From Algoriphagus hitonicola (lineage in GTDB: Bacteria; Bacteroidota; Bacteroidia; Cytophagales; Cyclobacteriaceae), in assembly GCF_900113375.1 (NCBI RefSeq), contig NZ_FOPC01000008.1, forward strand, positions 1 to 64,000: DNA of 64,000 nt, in the 5' to 3' direction. The notes below the pieces were generated by a model, which saw nothing but the letters and a program-made list of their open reading frames with translations, had not been told where the DNA came from and did not search any database. Shown piece after piece: positions 52,704 to 62,868 of this stretch. A program made the position numbers and the translations under genes. How positions within the stretch are numbered: position 1 is the first letter of the stretch; each line of letters starts with the position of its first letter.

Positions 52704-54607
52704 ATTTATTAAACGACTGGCTACCCGAAAGTTTACTTCAGGTCCTCGGTTGGACCTTGGTGCATTCTGTTTGGCAATGGATCATCTTGGCGGGATTGCT
52801 CTGGGGAGGATTAAAAATCTTTGCCCACAAATCCCCGCAATTCAAATACAAGTTGGCCTTGGCAAGTCTTGGCTTGGGATTTTTGACGAGCGTGGGGACG
52901 CTTTGGTACGAATTGAATTTAAACTCCCTGAGCAATGCCTCTCCGGTGGCTGTTTTGATCGATTGGAATGCCCAAATTGGTGCTACGGATAGTCCATCAC
53001 TACTGTCCGATTTTACCGCTTGGATAGAAAGTCTACTGCCATTTTTGGTCAATGTCTGGTTTTTTGGGGCAGTGCTGTTTTTGGTTCGGTTGTTTACCAA
53101 TTTATCAGCTGTCAGAAATCTTCGAAATCAAAGTCAAGCCAATAAAGATCAAGGACTTCAGAAATTAGTTTCTGAAATTTCCACGAAAATGGGGATGGTC
53201 AAAAATCCCCAGCTGAAAATAACTGCCGACGGACTTTCGCCAATGGCCATGGGGCTAATCAAGCCGATGATTTTGATTCCTGCAGGCTTGATTTTTCAGC
53301 TTTCTCCAAGGCATTTGGAAGCTATTTTGGCACACGAACTCGCGCATATCAAACGGAATGATTATTTGATCAACCTGATTCAAACGGTCATGGAAGTATT
53401 GTTTTTCTATCATCCCTGCTTTTGGTGGATCAATCAGACCATCAAGGAGCTCCGGGAAAATGCCACAGATGATTTGGCTATTTCCTCTGGAGTAGCACCT
53501 CAAGTGCTGGCAGAGGCATTGGCTGAAGTGCTCAATTACGCAAATGAACAAACCCCCGAACTCGCTTTGGCAGCAGCCAAAAAAAGAAATCCAACGCTAA
53601 ACCGAATCCGAAGAATGCTGGGACTTCCCGCTCAAAACTATCCACAAAACCCTATAATCACTATTCCTATGATTTTGTCATTGATCATCAGTGCGAGCCT
53701 GATTACGGCAGCACAGCAAGTGGACCAAGAGTCCCTTAATGAAATACTTCCTGAGATTGCCTTGGAAAATCCCATGTTGGATGCATTTTCCAGCATAGCT
53801 CCCCTGCAAGCTGCTATTCCAGCGGATACGACATCGGAGGAGAAGAAAAAAGTCGTCGTCATTAGTAAAGAAGACGGGAATCAAGCTTGGACGGATGAAA
53901 ATGGAAATCAGGTAGTGATCCGGCAGCGTGGAAACAATAATTCCTTTGTATTCCGAATGAATGGAGATACCCTGATCGTAAATGGGGACACTACCTTCAA
54001 TTTCAGCAAAATCATGAATCTGGATGAGATTCCGACGATGGATTTTGAAGATTTTCCTGAAATTGTAATGGCGCCAATGACTCCTATGCCTCCTTTTCCA
54101 GAAGGGTTTATGCAGGATTTTGACATGGATTTCTTTCCCCCCGATGCACCTTTTGTTTTCGAGTTTGAAGGGGAAGCACCTGGTGTATTTTTCTTTTCAG
54201 ACACCACCAAAATGACTGAAGAAGAACGCAAAGATTGGCAGAGAAAGCATGAAGAGCGCATGAAAGAATTTAGCGAGCGAATGGCAGAAAGATCCACCGA
54301 ATGGAAGGAGAGAATGGCGGAACTCCAAGTACGTCAGCAGGCCCGAATGAAAGAGTGGGAAGCTGAAATGGCTCCAAAAATGAAAGAGTGGGAAGAGAAA
54401 ATGAAAGCTTGGCAAGAAGAGCAGGAGCCACGAATGGAGGAGTTTCGGGCCAAAATGAAGGAATGGCAAGAATCCAATGAGCCCAAAATGGAGGAGTTCC
54501 GAAAAAAGATGGAAGCCTGGGAAAAGGAAAATGCCGAAAAGATGGCAGAGTTCAAGAAATCCCTCGAAGCCGAACTCGAAAAAATGAAAAAGGAAAAAGA
54601 TAATTAA
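52700..54607 (+). CDS. M56 (BlaR1-like) membrane metallopeptidase with repetitive tail
   Basis: 635 residues. N-terminal membrane helices (SVWQWIILAGLLWGGLKI and others) and the zinc motif HELAHIKRND at ~212-221, as in BlaR1/MecR1. A further helix lies near residue 320 (IITIPMILSLIISASLIT). Instead of a penicillin-binding sensor, the extracytoplasmic region has acidic and Phe/Pro-rich sequence, then a long charged coiled-coil tail of Trp-containing repeats (KEWEAEMAPKMKEWEEKM). It probably senses an envelope signal and cleaves BlaI. Confidence 0.9.
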   Translation: MNLLNDWLPESLLQVLGWTLVHSVWQWIILAGLLWGGLKIFAHKSPQFKYKLALASLGLGFLTSVGTLWYELNLNSLSNASPVAVLIDWNAQIGATDSPSLLSDFTAWIESLLPFLVNVWFFGAVLFLVRLFTNLSAVRNLRNQSQANKDQGLQKLVSEISTKMGMVKNPQLKITADGLSPMAMGLIKPMILIPAGLIFQLSPRHLEAILAHELAHIKRNDYLINLIQTVMEVLFFYHPCFWWINQTIKELRENATDDLAISSGVAPQVLAEALAEVLNYANEQTPELALAAAKKRNPTLNRIRRMLGLPAQNYPQNPIITIPMILSLIISASLITAAQQVDQESLNEILPEIALENPMLDAFSSIAPLQAAIPADTTSEEKKKVVVISKEDGNQAWTDENGNQVVIRQRGNNNSFVFRMNGDTLIVNGDTTFNFSKIMNLDEIPTMDFEDFPEIVMAPMTPMPPFPEGFMQDFDMDFFPPDAPFVFEFEGEAPGVFFFSDTTKMTEEERKDWQRKHEERMKEFSERMAERSTEWKERMAELQVRQQARMKEWEAEMAPKMKEWEEKMKAWQEEQEPRMEEFRAKMKEWQESNEPKMEEFRKKMEAWEKENAEKMAEFKKSLEAELEKMKKEKDN

Positions 54608-54628
54608 TTTGTGTGTTGATGTCTTTGG

Positions 54629-54660
54629 AAAAGCCCCGGTCGATGATCGGGGCTTTTTTT
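54629..54660 (+). terminator. hairpin terminator of blaI-M56
   Basis: AAAAGCCCCG, 9-base loop region, CGGGGCTTTTTTT. A strong G/C stem with T-run. Confidence 0.85.
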
Positions 54661-54907
54661 ATTGTGGAGGGCTCAAAGTGATTTTGAAGAATTTTTCTGG
54701 GAAAATCTCCCACTTTTTACCCTTGACTTTTTTTTGAATCTCGTAGAGAATGTGATTCACTTTTGAAAAGCATAAAATTCCCTCAAAATCAGGCATTTTT
54801 TACTTGCATTGGCCAGCATCTAAGCAATTGAGAACCAAGTAAAAAATCCAAGAAATTTTTGTCAAACTATTGGGTAGAATCAATCTTTTGGCTACTTTTA
54901 GTCCAAA

Positions 54908-54961
54908 GTGGGAAAAAGTGGGGCAAAGTGGTAGAATGTGAAAATCATTTTATTACTTTTG
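54908..54961 (+). promoter_or_regulatory. MraZ-box array and mraZ promoter
   Basis: GTGGG at 54908, GTGGG at 54918, GTGGT at 54928 and GTG at 54938 repeat with exact 10-base spacing, the arrangement bound by MraZ upstream of its own operon. TACTTTTG at 54954-54961 fits the -7 box. A matching inverted CCCAC element is near 54709. The remaining part of the 54608-54996 gap holds no gene. Confidence 0.8.
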
Positions 54962-54996
54962 TTTTTACTAAAAACTCGAAAAAGCACTAGGAAGAA

Positions 54997-55431
54997 ATGT
55001 TCAACAGCCATTACGATTGTAAGCTAGATCCGAAAGGTCGTCTGGCCCTGCCGGCAAAGATTAAGGCAGCGGTTCCAGAGGCCAATGGGACTACTTTGAT
55101 GCTTCGGATGGCGGAGGATCGATGTCTGGCTCTGTATCCCATGGTCGAATACAAAAAGCTGGAGAATCAGATCAAATCCCTGAATATTAATAATCCTGAG
55201 CAGCGCGCCCTTCAGCGGGCATTTTTCAATACGGTAGTCGATGTGGAGTTGGATAGTGCAGGAAGGCTTTTGATACCCAAATCATTTCAGACCTATGCTG
55301 GTCTCGAAAAAGATGTAGTAGTCGCCGGAAACGGAACACGAATAGAGATTTGGAGTCCTGAAAATCATGCGAAACACGTCATGCCGGATCCGGCGGATTT
55401 GTCCGCGTTGATGGAAAAATACCTCTCATAA
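54997..55431 (+). CDS. mraZ: transcriptional regulator MraZ
   Basis: 144 residues, two AbrB-like swapped-hairpin repeats (FNSHYDCKLDPKGRLALPAK and VDVELDSAGRLLIPKSFQ). MraZ represses the division and wall cluster by binding the repeats just upstream. First gene of the dcw cluster; rsmH starts three bases after its stop. Confidence 0.96.
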   Translation: MFNSHYDCKLDPKGRLALPAKIKAAVPEANGTTLMLRMAEDRCLALYPMVEYKKLENQIKSLNINNPEQRALQRAFFNTVVDVELDSAGRLLIPKSFQTYAGLEKDVVVAGNGTRIEIWSPENHAKHVMPDPADLSALMEKYLS

Positions 55432-55434
55432 GCC

Positions 55435-56346
55435 ATGACAGCAGCTGTATACCATATCCCAGTGATGCTAGCCCAATGCACTGAAGGCTTGGCTATTGAT
55501 CCGAATGGGACCTATGTGGACTTGACTTTTGGTGGAGGGGGACATTCCAGAGCGATATTGAATCAATTGGATCGAGGTCATCTCTATGGTTTTGACCAGG
55601 ATGAGGATGCCTTGGCCAATGTGCCGGATGATCCCAGATTCACTTTCGTTCAGGCTAATTTTCGGGATCTTAAAAAATACCTCAGGCTTTATGGAGTGAA
55701 GCAAGTCGATGGGATTTTGGCGGATTTGGGGATTTCGTCCCATCAGATTGACGAACCCAGCCGAGGTTTTTCGACCCGATTCCAAGGGGAATTGGACATG
55801 CGAATGAATCAATCGGCTGCTGTGAGTGCCAAGGAGGTGCTGAATACTTATGATGAAGGAAAGCTTCATCGCATTTTAGGAATGTACGGCGAAGTGAAAA
55901 ATGCCAAGACTTTAGCTCAGGCTATTGTCTCCGAACGAAATCAATCGCCTTTTTCCTCAACAGAAGGCTTTACGGCTTTCCTGAAAAAATTTGCTCCCAG
56001 AGGCAAAGAGTTTAAATATTTCGCACAGGTATTTCAGGCACTTCGAATAGAAGTCAACGATGAAATGGGGGCTTTGGAAGAAATGCTTTTAGAAGCAGTT
56101 GAGGTATTGAAGCCAGAAGGCAGATTGGTGGTGATGAGTTACCATAGCCTCGAGGATCGCTTGGTCAAAAATCTGATTCAAAAGGGCAAATTCCATGGGG
56201 AATTGGAAAAGGATTTTTACGGAAATCCCATTCGCCCACTGGAGCCAGTTAGTCGGGGTGCGGTGGTGGCTGATGCTGAGGAGATCGAGGCAAATCCACG
56301 TGCCCGCAGTGCCAAATTGAGAATCGCAAAAAAGGTAAAGCTATGA
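55435..56346 (+). CDS. rsmH: 16S rRNA (cytosine-1402-N4)-methyltransferase
   Basis: 303 residues. SAM motif VDLTFGGGGHSRAIL; ADLGISSHQID and MSYHSLEDRLVKN are conserved RsmH blocks. Methylates N4 of C1402 in 16S rRNA. It overlaps the ftsL-like gene by four bases. Confidence 0.97.
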   Translation: MTAAVYHIPVMLAQCTEGLAIDPNGTYVDLTFGGGGHSRAILNQLDRGHLYGFDQDEDALANVPDDPRFTFVQANFRDLKKYLRLYGVKQVDGILADLGISSHQIDEPSRGFSTRFQGELDMRMNQSAAVSAKEVLNTYDEGKLHRILGMYGEVKNAKTLAQAIVSERNQSPFSSTEGFTAFLKKFAPRGKEFKYFAQVFQALRIEVNDEMGALEEMLLEAVEVLKPEGRLVVMSYHSLEDRLVKNLIQKGKFHGELEKDFYGNPIRPLEPVSRGAVVADAEEIEANPRARSAKLRIAKKVKL

Positions 56347-56726
56347 GTCAAAATACCTTTCGTAAGAAACTGAAAAGCGGAAACAAGCCCAAAGCTGGGT
56401 CTGGAAAGACCATTTTTACCTGGATTGAGGAGAAACTCGATGTGACCAAACTCCTCGGTGAGGGTGTTCCCGTGCAGTTTGTCCCGCCGGTTTCTTTTGT
56501 GGTGCTTTTGGGACTTATTTATATCTGGGGAAATCACCGGGCAGATAATATGGTCCGCAAGATCGAAAAAGTACAACAGGAAGTGGAAGACCTCCGGGCC
56601 GATGTCACTACACTGGAAGCAGAATATATGCTGAGTAGCATGCAGTCCGAACTGGCCAAAAAAGTGGCCAATCAAGAAATTGTAGAATTAGAACAACCAC
56701 CCATTAAAATAACCCTGAAAGATTGA
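56343..56726 (+). CDS. FtsL-like division protein
   Basis: 127 residues: a basic cytoplasmic N-terminus, one membrane helix (PPVSFVVLLGLIYIWG, ~48-65) and a short periplasmic coiled coil (RKIEKVQQEVEDLRADVTTL). The same topology and position as FtsL, between rsmH and the PBP gene. Its stop overlaps the next start (TTGA). Confidence 0.88.
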   Translation: MSQNTFRKKLKSGNKPKAGSGKTIFTWIEEKLDVTKLLGEGVPVQFVPPVSFVVLLGLIYIWGNHRADNMVRKIEKVQQEVEDLRADVTTLEAEYMLSSMQSELAKKVANQEIVELEQPPIKITLKD

Positions 56727-58831
56727 ATATTAAGCGTTCCATAGTGCTCCGAGTAAGGATAGTTTTTATCCTGATTGCGCTTGCAACAGCGGCAATACCG
56801 ATGCGTATTGCTACGATTCAGTTTGAGCAGGGAGATAAATGGCGCGCTAAAGCCGAAACGATCAACTTTCAATATCGGGAAGTCCCTGCCACCCGAGGCA
56901 ATATTTATGCAGGAGACGGGAGTTTACTGGCGACGAGTTTGCCTTTTTATCGCGTGGCGATGGATCCCACGATGGCTAAGGCCGAGCGTTACAATGCTGG
57001 AATCGATTCTCTAGCCAGATTATTATCCGGATACTATAAGGACAAATCGGCGGGAGTGTACAAGCGCTTGATCACGGATGCCCGTCGGGATAATAAGCGA
57101 TACATCGTGCTCAACCGCAAGCAAGTAGGCTATCAGGATATGCAGAAAATGTCCCAATGGCCGATTTTCCGTGATGGCCGATTGGGAGGAGGAGTGCTTT
57201 TTGAAAAAGTGGAAAAGCGGTATCGGCCATTCAGTTCATTGGCAAGTCGCACGGTGGGCTTTTTAAATGAAAATGAATACGGAGCGGGTATCGAATATAG
57301 CTTTAATGAATACCTCAAAGGTCAGGATGGAAAGGCACTTTTTCAGCGGTTGGCTGGGGGTGTGTGGAAACCCGTCTTCGATGCAGAGGATGTCAAACCT
57401 GAGGATGGTTACGATATCTTGACGACCTTGGATGTCAATATTCAGGATGTGGCAGAGAAAGCTTTGCTTCGCCAATTGATGAATCGGGATGCTGCTTTTG
57501 GATCGGTGATAGTAATGGAGGTGAAGACAGGAGAGATCAAAGCGATCACGAATCTTCAAAAAAATAAAGGAAGTAATACCTACGGTGAAAACTACAATTT
57601 TGCCATCGGAGATCAGGGTAATACCGAGCCTGGATCGACTTTCAAACTGCTGTCGATGCTGGCGCTTTTGGAAGAAAATAAAGTGAGTTTGGAGGAAAAA
57701 ATCGAGACAGGAACGGGTTCGCACCGATTTTATAATCAAACCATGCGGGATGCCAAAAATGGAGGATTTGGAACAATCACCGTTCGCGAAGCTTTCGAAA
57801 AATCCTCCAATGTGGCCATTTCCAAACTAGTGGATGCCCACTTTGGCTCCAGTCCATCGAAGTTTATGGCCTATATCGAGAAGGTGGGTTTGGATCAGCC
57901 TTTCGGGTTTCAGCTGGCAGGAGAAGGAAAACCATTTTTCAAAAAGCCCGGAGCCAAAGATTGGTATGGAACCTCACTTCCTTGGATTTCTATAGGGTAT
58001 GAAAGTAAAATGAATCCCATTCACACCCTAGCACTTTACAATGCTGTGGCCAATGATGGAGTGATGGTCAAGCCCTACATCGTCAGAGCCATTGCCAAAG
58101 GAAATACCATCGAACAACAATTCGGGACCGAATACATCCGCAAGCAAATTGCTTCCGAAAAAACGATCAAAAATCTTCAGGAATTGCTTCAGGGTGTCGT
58201 GGACAATGGCACAGCCAAAAACATTGCCAATGCAGATTACAAAATAGCCGGAAAAACAGGCACTGCTCAGAAAATCGTCAATGGTCGATATACTCAAAAA
58301 TACTACACCAGTTTTGCCGGCTATTTTCCAGCGGATCGGCCTAAATATTCCATGATCGTAGTGATCGATAGTCCTACTGGTTTTGCGGCCTATGGAGGAG
58401 ATGTTTCGGCTCCGGTTTTCAAAGAAATCGCAGATCGGATTTATGCTTTGGACATGGAATTGAATCCCAGCAGTCAGGAAAAAATCCTTCGTGCTGAGGC
58501 TTCACAATCGATACTTCCGGAAGTGAAAGCCGGACGGGCTGAAGAAATCTACCAAATATTGGATCAGTTGGGGCTCAAATCCAGCCCGGTCCAGTCAGAA
58601 GAATGGGTAAAAACTGTGGCCCAAAATGATCAGGTGAAATGGAAGCCCAATGATACCGATCAGGCGACCGTTCCGGATGTGTCGGGACTGCCGCTTCGAG
58701 ATGCCCTTTTCATTCTTGAAAACAAAGGAATAAATGTGAATTACAGTGGCAAAGGACTGGTTCGTAGCCAGTCGATTGATCCGGGGACCAAATTGACTCC
58801 GAATTCCACTATTAATCTTGTCTTAGGATAA
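56723..58831 (+). CDS. ftsI: penicillin-binding protein / division transpeptidase with PASTA domain
   Basis: 702 residues starting at TTG 56723. One N-terminal helix, a dimerisation domain, and transpeptidase motifs STFK (in GNTEPGSTFKLLSML), SSN (in FEKSSNVAISK) and KTGT (in IAGKTGTAQK). A C-terminal PASTA domain (TVPDVSGLPLRDALFILENK) is typical of Bacteroidota FtsI. It crosslinks septal peptidoglycan. Confidence 0.95.
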   Translation: MNIKRSIVLRVRIVFILIALATAAIPMRIATIQFEQGDKWRAKAETINFQYREVPATRGNIYAGDGSLLATSLPFYRVAMDPTMAKAERYNAGIDSLARLLSGYYKDKSAGVYKRLITDARRDNKRYIVLNRKQVGYQDMQKMSQWPIFRDGRLGGGVLFEKVEKRYRPFSSLASRTVGFLNENEYGAGIEYSFNEYLKGQDGKALFQRLAGGVWKPVFDAEDVKPEDGYDILTTLDVNIQDVAEKALLRQLMNRDAAFGSVIVMEVKTGEIKAITNLQKNKGSNTYGENYNFAIGDQGNTEPGSTFKLLSMLALLEENKVSLEEKIETGTGSHRFYNQTMRDAKNGGFGTITVREAFEKSSNVAISKLVDAHFGSSPSKFMAYIEKVGLDQPFGFQLAGEGKPFFKKPGAKDWYGTSLPWISIGYESKMNPIHTLALYNAVANDGVMVKPYIVRAIAKGNTIEQQFGTEYIRKQIASEKTIKNLQELLQGVVDNGTAKNIANADYKIAGKTGTAQKIVNGRYTQKYYTSFAGYFPADRPKYSMIVVIDSPTGFAAYGGDVSAPVFKEIADRIYALDMELNPSSQEKILRAEASQSILPEVKAGRAEEIYQILDQLGLKSSPVQSEEWVKTVAQNDQVKWKPNDTDQATVPDVSGLPLRDALFILENKGINVNYSGKGLVRSQSIDPGTKLTPNSTINLVLG

Positions 58832-60294
58832 TGACCGTGCTCAAAGACATATTATATAAAGTATCCCTGATTTCCACCACCGGTGACATGGAAGTGGAGA
58901 TCAAGAACATTGTTTTCGACAGCAGAAAAGTCGAAGAAGGATCGCTCTTTGTCGCTATACCCGGTACCCAGGTAGATGGGCATGAATATATCCCAAAAGC
59001 CGTTGAGAATGGCGCTAAGGTGATTGTTTGTCAACAGCTCCCCGAAGATAAATCCACTCAAGTCACTTGGGTGCAGGTCAAGTCTGCGGCAAAAGCTCTG
59101 GGCATCATGGCCTCTAATTTTTACGACAATCCATCTCATCAACTGAAAGTAGTTGCTGTCACCGGTACTAATGGAAAAACCACGACGGTCACCCTGCTCC
59201 ATCAGCTATTTACGGCGATGGGTTACAGCACGGGATTGCTTTCGACAGTGGAAAATAAAATCAAGGAAGAGGTGATTCCGGCAACCCATACCACTCCGGA
59301 TGCAATCAGTGTTCAGGCATTGCTTCGCAAAATGGTGGATGAAGGCTGTACGCATTGTTTTATGGAAGCAAGCTCCCATGCGATTGTGCAGGAACGGATC
59401 GCTGGATTGAAATTGATCGGGGCGGTATTTACCAATATCAGCCATGATCACCTGGATTATCACCAAACCTTTGACGAATACATCAAGGCCAAGAAAAAAT
59501 TATTCGATGATTTGCCAAAAGATGCCTTTGCTCTGATCAACGGTGACGATAAGCGCGGGACTGTCATGCTGCAAAACAGTAAAGCGGTCGGTCAATTCTT
59601 TGCTTTGAAAAGTCCAGCAGATTTTAAAGCCAAAATCCTATCCAATACACTAGAAGGATTGGAATTGGATATCAACGGACGGCAGGTTTGGTTTCGACTG
59701 ATTGGAGCATTCAATGCATACAATATCCTCGGAGTTTTAGGCACTGCAGTGCTTTTAGGAGAAGACGAAGATGAGGTCATGCAGGTCCTTTCGGGAATAA
59801 GAGGTGCCAAAGGAAGATTTGATCGGATATCTATCGGTGGTGTAACTGCCATTGTGGATTATGCGCATACGCCGGATGCCTTGGAAAATGTACTCAAAAC
59901 CATCAATGGAGTCCGTACAGGAGGAGAGCAATTGATCACTGTGGTCGGATGTGGAGGAAACCGGGACAAAACCAAGCGTCCCATTATGGCAAAGTTGGCT
60001 GTGCAGGAAAGTGACAAGGCAATTCTCACTTCTGACAATCCGCGATTTGAAGAGCCAGGGGCTATCCTGGAGGATATGCAAGCTGGGGTAGGACCCAGTG
60101 ATCTTCGCAAAACGCTGACCATTGTGGATCGCAAAGAAGCCATTAAAACCGCATGTATGCTTTCCCAAGCTGGAGATATCATCTTGATCGCCGGGAAGGG
60201 CCATGAAGACTATCAGGAAATCAAAGGAGTAAAGCACCACTTCGATGATGCTGAAGTAGTTAGTGAATTTTTAAACCAATTGACCAAGAAATAA
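58831..60294 (+). CDS. murE: UDP-MurNAc-tripeptide synthetase (meso-DAP adding)
   Basis: 487 residues. ATP loop [16 protein letters not shown] and the DNPR motif ([14 protein letters not shown]), which selects meso-diaminopimelate rather than lysine. Start shares a base with the ftsI stop (TAATG). Indicates meso-DAP-type peptidoglycan. Confidence 0.96.
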   Translation: MTVLKDILYKVSLISTTGDMEVEIKNIVFDSRKVEEGSLFVAIPGTQVDGHEYIPKAVENGAKVIVCQQLPEDKSTQVTWVQVKSAAKALGIMASNFYDNPSHQLKVVAVTGTNGKTTTVTLLHQLFTAMGYSTGLLSTVENKIKEEVIPATHTTPDAISVQALLRKMVDEGCTHCFMEASSHAIVQERIAGLKLIGAVFTNISHDHLDYHQTFDEYIKAKKKLFDDLPKDAFALINGDDKRGTVMLQNSKAVGQFFALKSPADFKAKILSNTLEGLELDINGRQVWFRLIGAFNAYNILGVLGTAVLLGEDEDEVMQVLSGIRGAKGRFDRISIGGVTAIVDYAHTPDALENVLKTINGVRTGGEQLITVVGCGGNRDKTKRPIMAKLAVQESDKAILTSDNPRFEEPGAILEDMQAGVGPSDLRKTLTIVDRKEAIKTACMLSQAGDIILIAGKGHEDYQEIKGVKHHFDDAEVVSEFLNQLTKK

Positions 60295-60295
60295 A

Positions 60296-61507
60296 ATGTT
60301 AGAACCAATTTTTGACTATTTGGATCGAGTATTGGATATCCCGGGAGCGGGGGTATTCCGCTATATCTCTTTTCGGGCAGGAATGGCGGCGGTTCTTTCA
60401 TTGATTATTACGATCACTTTTGGTCACCGGATTATTAACTGGATACGAAATCGTCAGATCGGGGAGACCGTAAGGGATCTTGGACTGGAAGGTCAAAACC
60501 AGAAAAAGGGAACCCCTACGATGGGTGGCTTGATGATGATCGCGGCCATCTTGATTCCCACCTTGCTTTTCGGTGATTTGGATAATATCTACATTATTCT
60601 TCTCCTGGTGACTACGATCTGGTTGGGAGGAATCGGCTTTTTGGATGATTACATCAAGGTCTTCAGAAAAAATAAGGAAGGACTTGCCGGCAAATTCAAG
60701 ATCATCGGCCAGGTAGGCATTGGGATTATAGTCGGAGGAACACTCTATTTTCATGAAGATGTGGTGATCAGGGAATTTCAAAACCCTGTCTCCATTGAGG
60801 AAGGGATAATCGAAACTCCGGCCTACCAAGATGTAAAAGTCGCCAGAACTACCATTCCTTTTGTCAAAAATAACGAGCTCGATTACGAGGTTATTTTGGG
60901 CTTTTTGGGAGAAAGCATGACTCCAGTGCTTTATATCCTAGTGGTGATTTTCATCATCACGGCTGTTTCCAATGGCGCTAATATCACCGACGGAATCGAT
61001 GGATTGGCAGCGGGGACCTCGGCAATTATCGGGTTGACGATTGCCATTTTTGCCTACTTGAGCGGAAATGCCATATTCTCCCAATACCTCAATATCATGT
61101 ATATCCCCAACTCCGGGGAGCTGGTAATTTTTGCCTCAGCCTTCATTGGTGCCTGCATTGGGTTTTTATGGTACAATGCCTATCCCGCCCAGGTTTTTAT
61201 GGGGGATACCGGTTCGCTGATGCTGGGAGGAGTGATTGCGGTTTTGGCACTGACGCTTCGAAAGGAACTGCTCATACCGATCATGTGTGGGATTTTTGTC
61301 ATCGAAAATCTCAGCGTCGTGATGCAAGTCAGCTATTTCAAATACACCAAGAAAAAATACGGTGAGGGAAGGCGAATCTTTCTGATGTCACCCCTACATC
61401 ATCATTATCAAAAGAAAAATATACCAGAAGCAAAAATTGTAACTCGGTTTTGGATCGTGGGGATACTCCTAGCGGTCATCACCTTGGCTACTTTAAAATT
61501 GAGATAA
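60296..61507 (+). CDS. mraY: phospho-MurNAc-pentapeptide transferase
   Basis: 403 residues, about ten helices. [29 protein letters not shown] and [14 protein letters not shown] hold the conserved Asp residues; [13 protein letters not shown] is the HHH loop. Makes lipid I. It is longer than E. coli MraY by an inserted periplasmic segment around residues 160-200, as in other Bacteroidota. Confidence 0.96.
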   Translation: MLEPIFDYLDRVLDIPGAGVFRYISFRAGMAAVLSLIITITFGHRIINWIRNRQIGETVRDLGLEGQNQKKGTPTMGGLMMIAAILIPTLLFGDLDNIYIILLLVTTIWLGGIGFLDDYIKVFRKNKEGLAGKFKIIGQVGIGIIVGGTLYFHEDVVIREFQNPVSIEEGIIETPAYQDVKVARTTIPFVKNNELDYEVILGFLGESMTPVLYILVVIFIITAVSNGANITDGIDGLAAGTSAIIGLTIAIFAYLSGNAIFSQYLNIMYIPNSGELVIFASAFIGACIGFLWYNAYPAQVFMGDTGSLMLGGVIAVLALTLRKELLIPIMCGIFVIENLSVVMQVSYFKYTKKKYGEGRRIFLMSPLHHHYQKKNIPEAKIVTRFWIVGILLAVITLATLKLR

Positions 61508-61515
61508 GCAGAAAA

Positions 61516-62868
61516 ATGAAAACCATAGCCATCATAGGAGCCGGAGAAAGCGGATTGGGAGCAGCAATGCTAGCCAAGCGGAAGGGCTATGGTCTGTTCG
61601 TTTCTGAAATGGGGACGATTTCAGCTGATCGAAAATCGCTGTTGGAGGAGAATGCGATTCCCTACGAAGAAGGGGGACATTCGGAAGAAAAAATTCTGGA
61701 TGCGGATATGATTATCAAAAGCCCGGGAATCCCTACCCAAGCTTCCGTAATCAGTAAAGCACTCGATAAAGGAATTGCTGTGGTTGATGAACTGGAATTT
61801 GCTCATCACTTTTCCAATGGAAAAACCATTGCGATTACCGGTACGAATGGAAAAACTACAACGACACTGCTGATTTACCACCTTTTGAAATCCGCTGGCA
61901 TCGACGTGGGATTAGCAGGAAATGTAGGTAAAAGCTGGGCGGGTCAACTGATCCATGAAGATCATGCTTGGTGGGTGATCGAATGCAGCAGTTTTCAAAT
62001 CGATGGCATGCAGGCGTTTCGACCGGATGTTGCGATTTTGACCAATATCACTCCAGATCACCTAGATCGCTATGAATACCAATTCGATAATTATATCGCT
62101 TCCAAGTTCCGCCTCTTTCAGGCACAAAAGCAAAAGGACTTTTCCATTTTCTACGATCAAGATGAAGGCAGTAAGAAGGGAATCGGCCGCCAGAAAATCC
62201 GCTCTAAAAAATTATGGATTTCCCTGGAACATGAAGTAGAAAACGGGGCCTTTGTCCAGGATGGTGAATTTGTGATTCGTCTCCAAGACGAGGAAGTACG
62301 AATTCCAATCAGTTCGCTCTCGATCAAAGGAAAGCATAACCGCCTGAATGCCCTTTTTGCCATCACAGCAGCAAGGATTGCTGGAGCTAGTCGGGAGCAA
62401 ATCCTAGACGGCATTCAGTCTTTTGAAAATGCTCCACACAGGATGGAATTTGTCGGTATGGTAGATGGCGTCCGATTTACCAATGACAGTAAAGGAACCA
62501 ATGTGGAGGCCACCACTTATGCCTTGGAAAGCTATGACGAGCCCATTGTGTGGATAGCGGGTGGAGTGGACAAAGGAAATGATTATACCGCGCTAAAGGA
62601 ACTCGTCAAAAACCGTGTTTTGGCCTTGATATGTCTTGGGAAGGAAAACCAAAAGCTAAAGCAAGCTTTCGAAAATATCATCCCAGAGATCAGTGAAACA
62701 CAAGATATACGAGAGGCAGTCCGAAAAGGCTTGGAGTTATCGGCTGGCAAAGGAGTGGTGTTGCTTTCACCGGCATGTGCCAGTTTTGACCTATTTAAAA
62801 ACTATGAAGATCGCGGTAATCAGTTTCGGGAAGCAGTGAAAAAATTAAAAATAGAATTAAACGCATGA
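61516..62868 (+). CDS. murD: UDP-MurNAc-L-alanine:D-glutamate ligase
   Basis: 450 residues from ATG 61516 (MKTIAIIGAGESGLGAAMLA). ATP loop [28 protein letters not shown] and FTNDSKGTNVEAT are conserved Mur-ligase blocks. Adds D-glutamate. An upstream in-frame extension overlaps mraY and is not credible. Overlaps ftsW by four bases. Confidence 0.96.
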   Translation: MKTIAIIGAGESGLGAAMLAKRKGYGLFVSEMGTISADRKSLLEENAIPYEEGGHSEEKILDADMIIKSPGIPTQASVISKALDKGIAVVDELEFAHHFSNGKTIAITGTNGKTTTTLLIYHLLKSAGIDVGLAGNVGKSWAGQLIHEDHAWWVIECSSFQIDGMQAFRPDVAILTNITPDHLDRYEYQFDNYIASKFRLFQAQKQKDFSIFYDQDEGSKKGIGRQKIRSKKLWISLEHEVENGAFVQDGEFVIRLQDEEVRIPISSLSIKGKHNRLNALFAITAARIAGASREQILDGIQSFENAPHRMEFVGMVDGVRFTNDSKGTNVEATTYALESYDEPIVWIAGGVDKGNDYTALKELVKNRVLALICLGKENQKLKQAFENIIPEISETQDIREAVRKGLELSAGKGVVLLSPACASFDLFKNYEDRGNQFREAVKKLKIELNA

